Source: Tuctoria greenei
Lineage: Eukaryota > Streptophyta > Magnoliopsida > Poales > Poaceae
Assembly: GCA_036927565.1 (NCBI GenBank)
Contig: JAYESD010000002.1
Coordinates: 140,065,167 to 140,129,166 of the forward strand
DNA length: 64,000 bases
Reading direction: 5' to 3'
Part shown: positions 10,238-22,783 of the stretch, piece after piece
Position numbering within the stretch: position 1 is the first letter of the stretch
Layout of the letters: every line of letters starts with the position of its first letter
Made by a program: the position numbers and the translations under genes
The notes under the pieces: generated by a model
The model's database searches: none
The model's input: the letters and a program-made list of their open reading frames with translations, nothing else
Told to the model about the DNA's origin: nothing

Positions 10238-11705
10238 CTATGACCACTGATATAAGTATCTGATACCCATAGATCTTGTGTGCGCCTCATGCTTTGATTG
10301 TGGAAGAGGCTCTGTCAACGGATCTGCAACATTCAAATCCGTATGCACCTTGCATGTCTTCATCACCTCGATCGATGATCTCTCGAATGAGGTGATAGCG
10401 TCGTAGTATGTGTTTGGATCTTTTCTGTGATCTAGGCTCCTTTGCCTGTGTGATAGCTCCAGTATTGTCACAATAGAGATCCACAGGACTGGACGCGCTA
10501 GGAACAACACCCAACTCAGAAACAATTTTTTTGATCCAAATAGCTTCCTTTACAGCTTCATAAGCTGCAATATAATCCGCCTCTATGGTTGAATCTGCTA
10601 CTGTATCTTGCTTGGAACTTTTCCAGCTCACCGCCCCTCCATTGAAGCAGAATACAAAACCAAAATGCGATCTAGAATCATTCTTATCAGTTTGGAAGCT
10701 GGCATCGGTGTAACCTTTTACAACGAGCTCTTCTTCATCTCCAAAAACTAAGAATGCATCCTTAGTTCTTCTCAAGTACTTAAGGATGTTTTTGACAATG
10801 GTCCAGTGAGCATCACCATAAACTGATTGATACCTGCTCGTATGCTTACAGCATAAGATACATCTGGGCGTGTACATAGCATGGCATACATGATGGATCC
10901 AATAGCCGAAGCATAAGGAATCGCTCTCATCCTCTTCTGCTCATCAGGTGTCGAAGGACACTCACTCTTGCTTAGAGTAATGCCATGTGAAATTGGCAAG
11001 AAAACTTTCTTGGAATCTGGCATATTGAATCTATTCAATATCTTGTCAATATATGTATCTTGGCTTAATCCAATTAGCCTTTTAGATCTATCTCTATAGA
11101 TCTTTATGCCCAAAATGTATGCTGCCTCTCCTAAATCCTTCATTGAGAAACTTTTTCTTAATGAGGATTTAACATCATCAAGCATTAGAATATCATTTAT
11201 GATCAATAATATGTCATCTACATATAGCACCAGAAATACATGTGCGCTCCCACTAAACTTCTTGTAAATACAAGGTTCTTCTACATTCTTGATGAAACCA
11301 AACCATTTGATCACTTCATCAAAACGTAGATTCCATCTCCGAGATGCTTGCTTCAACCCATAGATGGACTTTTGAAGCTTGCATATTTAGCATTTTTAGG
11401 ATCAACAAAACCCTCAGGTTGTGTCATGTACACATCCTCAGTCAGACTTCTATTAAGAAAGGTTGTTTTGACATCCATCTGCCATATTTCATAATCAAAA
11501 TATGCAGCAATTGCTAAGAGAATCTGAACATACTTAAGCATTGTGACGAGTGAGAAAGTTTATCATAATCAACACCTTGAGTTTGTTTGAATTCTTTCAC
11601 CACCAATCGCGCTTTATAGATGTAAACATTTTCATCCATATCGGTCTTTTTCTTGAAAATCCATTTACAATCGATAGGTCTCACACCTTCGATTGGATTA
11701 ACCAA
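10238..11705 (-). pseudogene. Reverse transcriptase and RNase H of copia 1 (broken)
   Basis: Four frame pieces are needed. 11705-11514 holds PIEGVRPIDCKWIFKKK. 11541-11353 holds EIWQMDVKTTFLNRSLTEDV. 11356-10772 holds the RT active site LYVDDILL and KDLGEAAYILGIKIYRD. 10877-10287 holds RNase H (KGYTDASFQTDKN, SWKSSKQDTVADSTIEADYI, LYCDNTGAI). The last piece continues in another frame to about 10238 (DPLTEPLPQSKHEAH). RT copies the RNA and RNase H removes it from the hybrid. The active-site YVDD is kept, but at least three frame changes make the protein non-functional. Confidence 0.92.
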
Positions 11706-12019
11706 GTCTCAAGCTTGATTTTCATTAATGGATTCAATTTCGGATTCCATGGCTCCAAGCCACTTCTCAAATTCGGGTCATGTCATTGCTTCGGTATAGG
11801 TCATGGGCTCATTATTGTCCAACAATACCTTGTCATGCTGCTCCGCGGTTAGATGTGTTTCAGTTGCACGACGTACCCTCGTAGACCTTCGTGGGGCTGG
11901 TGTTTCATCAACTGGTTGCACAACATCTTGTACATCTTGTATATGATCAGTGGATGTCGAAACATTTTCAGGTGTTTCTTGAATTTCTTCAAGATGCACC
12001 TTGCTCCCACTAACTCCTT

Positions 12020-13381
12020 TTAGAGAAACTCTTTCTCCAGGAAGACACCATTACGAGCGGTAAACACTTTAACCTCTGTTTTATTATAAAAATAATATCC
12101 TTTGGTTTCCCTAGGATATCCAACAAAGAAGCATTTGCCTGATTTGGGAGTGAGTTTGTCTAACGTCAAACGTTTGACATAAGCATCACGCCCCCAAACT
12201 TTGAGGAAAGACAATCCGAGACGTTTCTCAGTCCACATCTCATATGGTGTCTTCTCAATAGACTTAGTTTGGACCCTGTTTAGTGTAAATGCAGCAGTTT
12301 CAAGAGCATAACCCCAAAAGGATAGTGGAAGATCTGCTTGGCTCATCATTGACCTAACCATGTCTAACAAGGTTTGGTTCCTCCATTCGGACACCCCATT
12401 CCATTGAGGCATTCCACGTGGATTCAACTGTGGAACAATTCCACATTGTTTTAAATGATCATAAAATTCATGGCTCAAATATTCACCCCCACGATCAGAT
12501 CGTAGAAGTTTAATTGTCCTTTCCAATTGATTTTGTACTTCATTCTAAAATTCTTTGAACTTTTATAAGGATTCAGACTTGTGCATTATTAGGTAGACAT
12601 AACCATATCTACTAAAGTCATCGGTAAATGTGATGAAGTAATGAAAACCACCTCTGGCAATTGAACTCATTGGTCCACATACATCTGTATGTATAAGTCC
12701 CAACAAGTTAGTCGCCCTCTCACTTTGACTAGTGAAGGGTGCTTTGGTCATCTTCCCAAGCAAACTAGATTCGCATGTGTCAAGTGATTTAAAATGAAAT
12801 GAGCTTAGTAATCCATCTTTATGGAGTTTTTCAATGTGTTTCTCATTTATATGACCTAAGCGACAATGCCAAATAAAAGTGGGATTTAGATCATTTCCTC
12901 GAGCCCTTTTGGTATTAATGTTACAGACAGTTTTATCCTCAAGATCAACAACATATAATCCATTCACCAATGGACATTGAGCAAAGAAAATATTATTGTG
13001 GTAAATAGAACAACATTTGTTCTTTATTACAATCTCATAACCATCAACTTCTTCTAAACATGAAGAAGAGATAATGTTCTTCCTCAAAGTAGGAATGCAA
13101 TAACAATTATTCAATTCCAAAACTAATCCTGAGGGTAATGACAAGTGGTAGGTTCCAAAAGCTATGACCACAACCTTTGCTCCATTGTAGACACGGACAT
13201 CCAACTCGTGTTTTGCAAATCTTCTAGTCTCACTTAGACCATGTGATGATTTGCATGTGTGAATCATCGATCCGGTATCAAATACCCATGATTCACTAGA
13301 AGATAATGCAATGTTAATTTCTATAACATTTATACCTGAAGCGGAAGTCTCACTTCCCTTCTTCTTCTTCATATCCTCCAA
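12020..13381 (-). pseudogene. Protease and integrase of copia 1 (broken)
   Basis: The protease catalytic triplet is read as WVFDTGSMIHTC. The integrase zinc module follows (IWHCRLGHINEKHI), but the expected second CxxC is altered to CESSLLGK. The first catalytic Asp is in LIHTDVCGPM. After a break near 12526-12563 the frame resumes with LLRSDRGGEYLS (second Asp) and MPQWNGVSEWRNQTLLDM (catalytic Glu), ending FTARNGVFLEKEFL. The altered zinc ligand and frame break imply loss of function. Confidence 0.9.
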
Positions 13382-13450
13382 GTACTTCGTGAAGTTCCTA
13401 GACCAGTGCCCCTTACCATGATAGTGAAAGCATTCATCATCAAGAGAAGG

Positions 13451-14186
13451 ACCAGATTTGCCCTTTGTCTTAGACTTTGAGCTTGAAGGCTCATCGGGAA
13501 CCTTTCCCTTGCCTTTACCTTTTGGAATGCGTCACACGCTTTCTCTTTTTATTCTCCTTTTGCACCATCATCACATGAGTGGTGTTTTTCTTAATGCTTT
13601 CTTTGGTTGTTTTAAGCATCCCATGCAATTCAGCCATAGTTTTCTCCATGCCATTCATTTGAAAATTCAATATGAATGGCTCGTAGCTCGGTGGGAGCGA
13701 CTGGAGAACAACGCCAATAGCCACATCATCCTTGAGTTCAGAACCAAGATTGCCCAAAGTTTCAATGTAACCAATCATCTTGATTACATGAGGGCTGATC
13801 GGGCTACCCACCACCAGCTTGCATGAGAAAAAGGACTTTGAGATGTTGTATCTTTCAGCCCTTGCTTGATTCTCAAACATTCCACACAGTCTCTCATTCA
13901 TAGAATAAGCATATGTATGCTCATACTATTTTTGCAGATCAGGGGCGAGCATGAGGCAGCTTAAATTAAGTGCATCATCGCAGTGCTTCGTATAAGCTCT
14001 ACGCGCTGCATTAGTTGCAACAGCTGGGAGGTCATCAGGGTAAGGCTGCAAAAGAACATACTCAGTTTTCTCTTGCCTAAGAACGATTCTCAGGTTGCGC
14101 TACCAATCGATAAAGTTAGCACCATTAAGCTTTTCCTTTTCAAGCACAAATCACAAATTGAAACCGAAATTGTTTTTAGCAGACAT
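13451..14186 (-). pseudogene. gag of copia 1 (broken)
   Basis: An ATG at 14186 begins MSAKNNFGFNL. In-frame stops follow, but the landmarks continue: FVLEKEKLNGANFIDW, NLRIVLRQEKTEYVLLQPYP, then the open part 13901-13515 (NERLCGMFENQARAERYNIS, SPHVIKMIGYIETL, MEKTMAELHGMLKT). These are typical of Angela/BARE-type gag (UBN2 family). The zinc knuckle before the protease is degenerate (CFHYHGKGHWSRN, with expected cysteines lost). Gag would form the particle shell. Confidence 0.88.
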
Positions 14187-15781
14187 TATCTATAATAGAA
14201 AATAAATATGCATGATTTAGCACTATGTTATGTACCAATCTTCTATTAACAGTTTAATAAAAGATATCACCACTATATGATCATCGTCTTCCCTCTAACG
14301 ACATATAGTGGTTCAAGATCCATATTAAATAATTCCTAGTGAGCTTTGGCTTCACTGCTAGGAAATTAGTGACATAGGTAAACAACTATTGTTAATCATA
14401 TCCCTATATGACTCTTGTTTGTTGGGTGACATCCAATGCCCCGACTCCCATATGCTATAAAGATGAAAACCGTTTTGATAACTTTGTTGAGTAAACCAAC
14501 ACTATGCATGTGAATGTCAAACGTTCACCCTATGCATTATGATAGATGATGGTACTTTGCTTTGGCAAACCTACCATGCAACGATCAATATAGCATAGTT
14601 GCAACTATTGGTAAATGGCATCAAATGCTCAACTTCTGTGAGGGAAGCTATTCTATCATGACAAAACATCCACCATATGAAAAGCATGAAAAGAATAGTA
14701 ATATGTAAACATCACAGGTATATGATCACATCACATTGTGAATAGTATGACCTTTAGAATCATAATGGTCTCCATCGCCATGGTTCCATCAAGATCTGAG
14801 CTTCCATACCTCGATTCTTGTGGTGATCTCCATCTCCACCATGCTTGAAGACATCTCCATGATAATAAAAGAAGCTAATACAACTATGATAAAACATCCA
14901 CCATATGAAAAGCATGAAAAGAATAGTAATACGTAAACATCACAGGTATATCATCATATCACATTGTGAATAGTATGGCCTTTAGAATCATAATGGTCTC
15001 CATCGCCATGGTTCCATCAAGATCTGAGCTGTCATACCTCCCTTCTTGTGGTGATCTCCATCTCCACCATGCTTGAAGACATCTCCATGATAATAAAAGA
15101 AGCTAATACAACTAATAACTACCAAATAAATTACATGAGAGATCAAGCATCACAGGACGACACGCAGGTCGTTATATAATTATGTAAGAACCTCAACCCG
15201 GTTGTGTTAAATTTGCAACACGCAGGCTGCACGAATTTACACACAGATCATCATATCACATTAAGGCCCTACCATTCACATCATTCCCTACAAAAATGAG
15301 TTAAGCATAGAACGATTTCTAGCGCGAAACTATATTATGTAATCGCTATAGCAGACAGCAAAACGGTTGTCCCGCTAGCACCAAACATAATTACATAGAT
15401 CTCATCTATGAAATCACTATGAAAATCTCATTGGATTGATCAAATCAACCTAAATCCGAGCCATTCAGAATGCCTCAATTTTCAATGTGACCGGTTATTC
15501 ATGAGTAGATCGCGACTCATGACCGTGGTTTATTGGCTCAATCTGTTAGCTATGTACGCGATTAGTCCCGATGGTGATTCTAGCCGGTAGGGGCAGGTTG
15601 TGCACAGAGTACAGAAGGAGCACGAACTAACCCTTTAGTCATATACAATCACAATCTACTCTAACCAATTCCAAACCCCAAAAACCATGCGATAAAATTC
15701 ATCGTATGAACATGTTTGCAGTAGATCGCATCTACTAATAAGATCTAGACTAAAAACTACGCAAGTTGGCTGTGATGTCAC
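14187..15781 (-). other. 5' untranslated leader of copia 1
   Basis: No gene is seen. It contains a 228-bp tandem duplication (14658-15116) and, next to the LTR at about 15768-15781, a degenerate primer-binding site: minus strand GTGACATCACAGCC against the usual initiator-Met site GTGGTATCAGAGCC (11 of 14 match). Confidence 0.65.
14658..15116. repeat. Two tandem copies of a 228-bp unit in the copia 1 leader
   Basis: AAAACATCCACCATATGAAA begins both copies (14663 and 14891). The units continue with near-identical sequence through ATCTCCATGATAATAAAAGA. Confidence 0.92.
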
Positions 15782-16286
15782 TGCTAAGAAATCGGCGGTA
15801 CACTACTGTCGCAACTCTACTGCATCACCCAGGAAATATGCGAGTACAGAGGTCATAGATCGTTACCACTAGATGCGCAGCATAGCGGAACGTAGACGCG
15901 CATCGGTGTAGGGGAAACAGACGATCTCGTTCGTCTCCTCCTCACCTTGTCACGGTAGCAAGTAGACAATCACGATCGCCGTAGCCGATCAATGCAGTAG
16001 TAGAAGCATCGCCTCTACTGAGTCCACACGTACGGGGAGAAACGCCGCGCACCGGTGTGCTAGCACCGCATGCGCGGCAAGGGTCTTGGCATGAGACCTG
16101 CGAGGGATGGCAGCTAGGGCTGTTACGTGGTGGAGTCATTAGCCTCTAACCCTACCCGTTGTATTTATAGGCGTACTAATGGGTTTTTAGGTCACGGACC
16201 CATTAGTACGCTAATTGCTTATGGATCAAATATCCAACAAGTCATACCTAAATTGTTATGATTGCCTTTTAGGCATATCACCAACA
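15782..16286 (-). repeat. 5' LTR of copia element 1
   Basis: Collinear with 8911-9416 but with many substitutions. It ends CACCAACA just before target duplication CTAGT. Confidence 0.92.
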
Positions 16287-16375
16287 CTAGTCACCAACAA
16301 TCAGGAGCTTAGGTTCAATAATGTGTAGTCACCAACGATCACGAACTTAGGTTCAATAATGGGTGGACAGATGAG

Positions 16376-16432
<57 letters not shown>

Positions 16433-17544
16433 CTAATAACTTAATGGACATATATAATAGAGGTCATCGCACAAAACATCGACCAGATGACTTTAACTGC
16501 AATGGTGATTGGTGAACATAAAAATTTGAGTATGGAATCTCCCATATAAAATATTATATGAAACAAGTCCTCATAGAAATTAGAACACGTATAAGGTGTG
16601 ATAATTTCAATATAAAATCCAGATTTAAATGAGTAAATACTAGCCAACACATCGAAACTACATCAGATACTAGATCATGGCAAGCAATAAATTTGTAATA
16701 AGTAACACAATAAGCTTCTCAACACTTCATTTAGGGCCACATTTCTGTTTTATATCGAAGGCAATTCACAAATTAGCAGCATTATTCATGTGAGACAGAA
16801 CAGACAACGTTTTTGAAGTAAACAAAGGAATGGAATGAATAACCATATTCCCACTTCGTTCTACTTACAACATTACATAGGAAAGGCAGTTTTGTTTGAG
16901 TCATCAGAACATCTGAAACCTGATTATTTCTTTCTGCACTAACATTTACCACCAAGAAAACATCAGGCAAGCTCAATCGAACTGGCAATCAAACATAGTT
17001 TAAACAAGTACGGAATAATGATAGAGATTTGACTCTGGTTCAGAAGGATAGAGAATGAACCTGCAATGACTCGATCAAATTGACCAGCACCATGGTCACC
17101 TCCTTGTCAGTATCCATCCACCACAAGTGTTATTTCATCTTCTGCACACATATTCTTGAGCGTGGTGTTCAGGATGGTGGCCTTAGCATCGTCGAGATCT
17201 TGACAAAGAAGCCCATGAAGGAGACGAAATGCTCTTCCACTAGAGTCAGCAGCATCTGCCAGAGGTACGATCACACTACAGATGTACCGAACAAACATAT
17301 AACACTTCTGAGTAAAAATTGAAAATCTCCCATGCGTACCTTGTTGACAAGCATATGATGCATCACTTAAATCCTATGCACAATATAAACCTGATTTTGC
17401 TCATGCTACATAGGGTAGTTCTTTCACCCAATTATAACAGCTGTGCTTCCTGCAGAACCACCAAGACCAATCAAATTTCCAGTGAATACAAGATAAACCA
17501 ATGAACTGTAGCTTGTGCTTCACAGGTATAAGGGATATATCATA
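16287..17544. other. Interior of CACTA element C; no gene recognised
   Basis: A 38-bp unit is repeated twice at 16288-16363 (TAGTCACCAACRATCA start). A TA microsatellite fills 16379-16429. A minus-strand open frame at 17298-17107 and a plus-strand one at 17080-17322 overlap each other and match nothing I know. Confidence 0.6.
16379..16429. repeat. (TA)n microsatellite
   Basis: About 25 uninterrupted TA dinucleotides. Confidence 0.97.
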
Positions 17545-18150
17545 CGATTCTTGATTTATGGTGATAGAGTTAAAATGCAACAATTTAAATATTTGTGGCA
17601 ATAAATTAAATCTATTGCAACGAATTATATTGAAAATACAACAAGAATAAGTTGTGGTGACAAAGTCTATTGCAACAAACCAGTATGTCATAGCAATATA
17701 ATATTGCCTATTGCGATGAGCATTTTAGTAATTGCAACGAGGGAAAAAATGCGGTGATATACATAGACAGATGCAATGATTCAGATATTTGTGGCAGTAA
17801 TAAATCTATTGCAACTAATCATTTTGAAAATGAACCGATATAAATTGTAGTGACAAAGGAAGTCTGTTGCAGAGAACCAGTAAATTATGGCAATATATTA
17901 AAGTTTATTGCAATGAATATTTTAATTATTGCAACGAGAAAAATCATGGCGATATACATTGACAAATACAACGATTAAGATATTTGTGGCAATAAATGAA
18001 TCTATTGCAGCAAAGACACTAAAAATGCAATGACTAGAAAGTGTGATGACAAAAGCAGGATATAGAAACAAACTAGTAAATTGTAGGAGTAACATTTTAT
18101 TATTGTAGCAATTTGTTATTCATTGCAATAGACCGGAACCCCTTGTAGTG
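17545..18150. repeat. Right subterminal repeats and terminus of CACTA element C
   Basis: Three copies of an approximately 195-bp unit begin near 17553, 17750 and 17945, each with GGTGATA then ATATTTGTGGCA. The terminal sequence is GAACCCCTTGTAGTG. Confidence 0.8.
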
Positions 18151-18304
18151 TAAGTGTAGGGAGTTAACAATTGCACTTTGTAGTCAACAAGAGGCTCGTA
18201 GGAGTAGTGTTTCTGGCAGAATGACAAGGAGAAGGTCACATAATGCAACTCTGGAGGTGCCACACACCGGCAGTGTAACACCCTGTTTATACATACATAC
18301 ATAT

Positions 18305-18351
<47 letters not shown>

Positions 18352-18360
18352 CACACACAC

Positions 18361-18420
<60 letters not shown>

Positions 18421-18793
18421 TATAGAATATATTTTATGTACCTAGCTACAAAATAGATCATTTTGTGTCCAATCTCTTCCTGTCACTGTTGAACTGGTAC
18501 CATTTGTCAGCTCCACCCTCAGGCAATTGCCGCACCCGGTTTCACTGTCCGCTATCTCTACTTGGAACTCCTCCCCGATTATTTCACTCCCAGGTCTCGT
18601 GTTCGTCTTTCCAACCGTTGCTGCATGCGCATGTGCCCGCTCCCCTTTTCCTTTGCTCTGAGTCGCAGCAGTTTCGCCCCGCTCGCATTCTTTTTTGACT
18701 CGGTGAGATCCCGTCGCAAAATTCGACGATTCCTTCAATTTTAAGCTCCCCCCCCCCTAATATCTAATCGTTTTTCGCTCCGAAACATCTCAG
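18151..18793. other. Flank with microsatellites; no gene recognised
   Basis: Holds compound microsatellites (18290-18419) and unique sequence to 18729 that is not part of the duplication. Short open frames here look like chance. Confidence 0.6.
18290..18419. repeat. Compound microsatellite (CATA)n-(CA)n-(TA)n-(CA)n
   Basis: CATA/TACA tetranucleotides, then CA repeats, about 24 TA repeats (18363-18411), then ACACACAC. Confidence 0.97.
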
Positions 18794-21700
18794 GGTACCT
18801 TGCTGACAAGGATTTGCAGGAGTTTGCCATCGTTAGTGTTGGATGCGACGAAGCCCTTCATCAGCTGCCACCGTTCACCGTCGACCCGCTGTTTACATCT
18901 GTTCCAGCTAGCAAAAATGGCCTTGGTGAGTTCGTTGTCCGCTGCTCTTTCGATTTCTGCAGTAAACGTCGAGTTTTGCACTGTTTTTGCTGGCTGCAGT
19001 CACTCTCCGGCGAGCAGCCATGGCGCGCCGCCGTGCGGCCTGTGGTCCGCCGCCATCTCCGGTAGGATGCGACGTGGCCGCCTGTGCTCCGTCCATTTTT
19101 TATCCCGCATCCAATTTTAATTTATCGTACACCTTGGATTTATTCTAAACTCAGCCATTCAACATAGATTTGACGGCTATTGTTCAGTGATTTCTGTTTG
19201 CGTCAGCATTTTTGCACCCAGACCCCCCGATTTAATATAAATCTCGTTTCTGAGGACTGTAAACTTCATATCCGACTCTGTACTTGTCAAAATGAATATA
19301 AGATACCTATTTGCCATTTTCTTTTGCAAGTTAAACCCTATGTGAGTCTGGATACGTCATTTGATCACTGTTAAGGGCAGAAAAAACCTAATTTTAAATT
19401 TAATCTAGCATAATGTCCACCCAGTTTTATAAATATTGCTATACAACTTCAAGCTGCAGGAAGCATTTTAAATGCCCTACCTCTTATGGATTATCATTTT
19501 GGCCTAAAAACTTCTGTACGTAAGGTGTTAACTAGATTTTCCATTATTTTTTACTTTTCCACCAGTGGCTACAATTAAATTGTAATAAATAAAATAAATA
19601 AAAAATATCGCTTTATGTGGCCTCGATAAATAAGAATATTATATGTGCACGTCGCAAAAATGCGTAGGCTTTTATGTTTTCACAAGAAAATTCTCCTAAG
19701 CTACTTTAATTGCAGTTTTTGTCATTTGCTTTCATTAGAAATTTTTTTGAATGTTTGCATATATTTTTCTGGTCAATGTTTAGTTATGAGAACATCACTT
19801 AAAAATGTTCTAGCATTTATAATCTATGGTGAGTTTAACAATTGTTATTGAACAACTATAAGCTGCGGAAATCATGTTTGAAATGTTTTACCTCATATGC
19901 GATATATTGGTTTTATCCTTAAACACCAATGTAGTAGGAAGTTAAATAATTTTTCTTTTACGTGAATGGAACCAGTGGCTGCACTAAACTATTTGAATAT
20001 TATTTTTTTTAAATTTATTATGCATAATTTTTATAAGTTGAGTATTATTTTTTCAACTTTGATTTTTTTTTACAATATGCCTTACTTCAGTTAGTTTTTT
20101 TACTGCTAATTAAAAATATGTCCCCATTTCAATAGCAAATATTTCATCTCGTATTGGAAATCACCATCAGAATAAACATAAACGCAATACTAGCTCACAT
20201 GTTCCTGATCAGGATAACGATGATGATTTTATGCCACCTACGAAGCAGCATGTTTGTGCACCTCCTTACGGCAATTTGGCTACAACCAATTTACGCAAAA
20301 ATATGGGTCAATTTGTTTGTTACAAGGTGAAATTTTGTTTTTAATGTCTTTTTTTTTCAATTATATTGACATTACCTTTTATTACTATATTACCCAATAT
20401 CTTGTTCTGGTATATATTTTAATTTACTGTCACATGAGGAGTAGCAAAAAAAAGTCCGTTTATGTTACTCGTGTTCAATTTGTGTATCCCGTCGCTATAT
20501 CTTGCAGTCATTTATGTTACTCATGTTCATCTATTAGACTCAATATATGTAAATACAACTATGATACATTTATGTTACGCTTTTTTTCTCTTTTTTCTGC
20601 CCCACTATTGATTTCATTATTTTACGTGGTACAAGTTTCCTTCTGTACGGTGCACCCTTTCAATCTTCATCAAAGTAACTGAACAACTGAACATGCCACA
20701 GCGTCAAAAAATATGTGAGCTTGGTTTCCGTGAGGTACTTCTGTTTTCTGCTGATGGATTAGAATGTAGTGATCTCTTGGTTTTTTTTTATGGACAAACA
20801 GAATCCAAAGTCCATGATTTTAGAAGTTGGCAATGAAGGTGGTTTGTGTATCAATAAATTATGTGTCAAAAAGGTTTTAGGCTTTCCAGACGGAGAAAAG
20901 GATCTACCAGGCTCAACTGAATCAGAAAATGCGCTTGCATTAGTGGACTTCAAGAAAACTATTAACATTGAATGCAGCAACGATGTTAAGTGCGACTATC
21001 TTGTTGACATGCTGAGGAAAATAAGGATTGATAATTCACTGGCAGTTTGGATATTCCTACTTGTAGTCTTCAACAAATCGTTATCCCTACAGTAGAAAAC
21101 AAAATAAGAGGATGGGATGCTTTTTGGACAAAGGACATTTCTGATTTTCAAAATATTAACTAGTGCAAGTCAGTGGTCCAAGATTTACGACATGCAGCAA
21201 TAGCGTGGTCCAGTGAGAGAAAGAATTCCCTACTTGGCTGTGGAATTTTCTTGATAGTGAGTCCTCCTGTTGTGCTAATTGTCTCTGTTTATAGATATAC
21301 TTTTCTGCATCCTTTTACTACTAATTCTAGCGTTTTTTAATTCACATTCTATTAAGTCTAGCATTTTTTAACACCGCTGCTGTTGTATTTCTTAAATCAC
21401 ATTTACTACTTGCTATACTGTGATGACTTCAAGTTATAACAGCTTGTGACGTGTGGTTACTGTTCTACAAATGCACATCCCGACATGGTAATGCTGGCCC
21501 ACTGAACGGAATAGCAGTTTAGACTATTGCTTTTGCATGCTCATTTTCATTTTATTGTCTTCCTGACACGACATTGCAGTTTTATAGATGATGAATGTTT
21601 ATGTTATATTGCCTTATTGTCTTGACTGTGATGTTATAAATTCTACTTGGTTGTGTTAGAAGATAGCTTTGCAAGGGTACCTATACGCTGTTATTATTCA

Positions 21701-22735
21701 TGTTTTTTACATTTCTGCAAAAGTTTCCTAAGAATGGAACCACTACACCACTTGCTGACAAAGACTGAGTACTTTGCCAATGTTTGCTTCTTTATTGTTG
21801 ACATGCACACATGCCGATATGTGCTATGTGTATGCAGATATTCTACTTAGAAAATCTTGATTCTCGAAGCTCCATTCTTCATTCTTCCACACCCCGTGCT
21901 AAGTACTTTCATAAATCTATAATGGAAACCTTAATTCGAGAAGACCATCGAAGAGATATGTCTGGTACTGTGACATATGGAAATCTTCAGGTCCATGTCA
22001 TTCATTTTTTTACAATTCCTTGATTTTTATTCTTTTATACCAATTTATTATTTTTTGACATATTGGAACAATTTCTTTTTTTTTTTGTGCAGCTTAGAAG
22101 TTGGGCTGATACTTGTTATGTTGAGATTGAACCACAATCGAATGTTTCTCCACCTGCTGCAAATTGTTCATCTTCCCCATTGTTCCCAGGTGCTGAGGAG
22201 CTTGGTGTGCTATTTAATGAATTACGTGGTACACCTTTAGGGTGTAAGGCAGCTGATGGGCTGAAATTGTTTGCTGATAAATCAAGTCGAGGCATTAATA
22301 ACATTCTCACTGGTTCCAAATTGACTGTGGAAGCACATAAGGAATCCATACATACAATTCAAAATTTCATTGATGAAGAACCTGTTTCAAAGGAAACAAG
22401 TCATGAGAATCATAGGGACAAAGGCACTATCGACGAGAGTGATGGTAGATCAAATGCGGACCTGCCATTTTTGCATCATGGTGCAACTCGTTCTGATGAA
22501 GCATTAGTCCGTACTCCATCCCGCTTGACTGGTACGTTACGTTAAATTTATTTTAAATGCCAAAACATGATTACATCAAACTATTATTTTAGATATGGAT
22601 CTACAGCCTCTACCTTCTGCACATGATATCACAACACTAGAACGGAGCGAAAGTCATGTGCATGACAAACAATACAACCATGTTTGCCAGCATGATGCAC
22701 TGTTTAGTGACACGCGGGGTGAAGCCACCATCAAG
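18794..22735 (+). pseudogene. Ulp1-type (C48) plant gene, N-terminal half, copy 1
   Basis: Exons read by similarity and splice signals: 18794-18925 (YLADKDLQEFAIVSVGCDEA), 20136-20326 (ends GQFVCYK|GT), about 20685-21253 (KICELGFREVLLFSADGLEC, KVLGFPDG), 21838-21990 (IFYLENLDSRSSILHSSTPR), 22093-22531 (ending ..PSRLTG) and 22593-22735. The long exon carries the LGFPDG and LKDISD/CKSVVQDLRHAA pattern seen in grass Ulp1-related proteins upstream of the protease domain. It is broken: a shift around 20790, a stop after SLSLQ and a TAG in the NIN*CKS segment. The C-terminal half is at 40681-42924, separated by CACTA A and the duplication. The first exon is the least certain. Confidence 0.72.
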
Positions 22736-22783
22736 TCGAGGTATATTATCTTTGCATATTAATCATTTATTCCTTGCAACAGG

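Larger units (their letters stand above)
8911..16286 (-). mobile_element. Copia element 1: complete, degenerate Angela-like Ty1/copia retrotransposon
   Basis: The two LTRs (8911-9416 and 15782-16286) frame a minus-strand gag-pol. Flanks CCAGT (8906-8910) and CTAGT (16287-16291) form a 5-bp target duplication with one mismatch. On the minus strand the LTR starts TGTTGGTGATATGCCC and ends CTAACA. Protein similarity is to BARE/Angela-type copia, although the LTR (about 505 bp) is much shorter than in those elements. Many stops and frameshifts make it non-autonomous, and visible divergence between the LTRs shows it is not recent. Confidence 0.92.
7545..18150. mobile_element. CACTA element C (left end unresolved), split by copia element 1
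   Basis: The right terminus is clear: GAACCCCTTGTAGTG ends at 18150 (CACTACAAGGGGTTC on the other strand). The left side has a similar TGCAAC repeat block, but no clean CACTA terminus. A degenerate CACAATACAAATTC near 7551 is the best candidate. No transposase is visible inside, so if real the element is non-autonomous. The 3-bp target duplication could not be confirmed. Confidence 0.5.

Noticed and set aside
14277..15130. CRISPR-like reading of the repeated leader segments
   Set aside because: There are only two long tandem units (228 bp) in a plant retrotransposon leader, without short regular repeats and spacers.
17080..17322. Possible small gene inside CACTA element C
   Set aside because: Opposing frames of similar length overlap on both strands, with no recognised domain or splice pattern.
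18120..18445. Frames with YIYIYIYI and CVCVCVCV peptides
   Set aside because: Translation of the (TA)n and (CA)n microsatellites.
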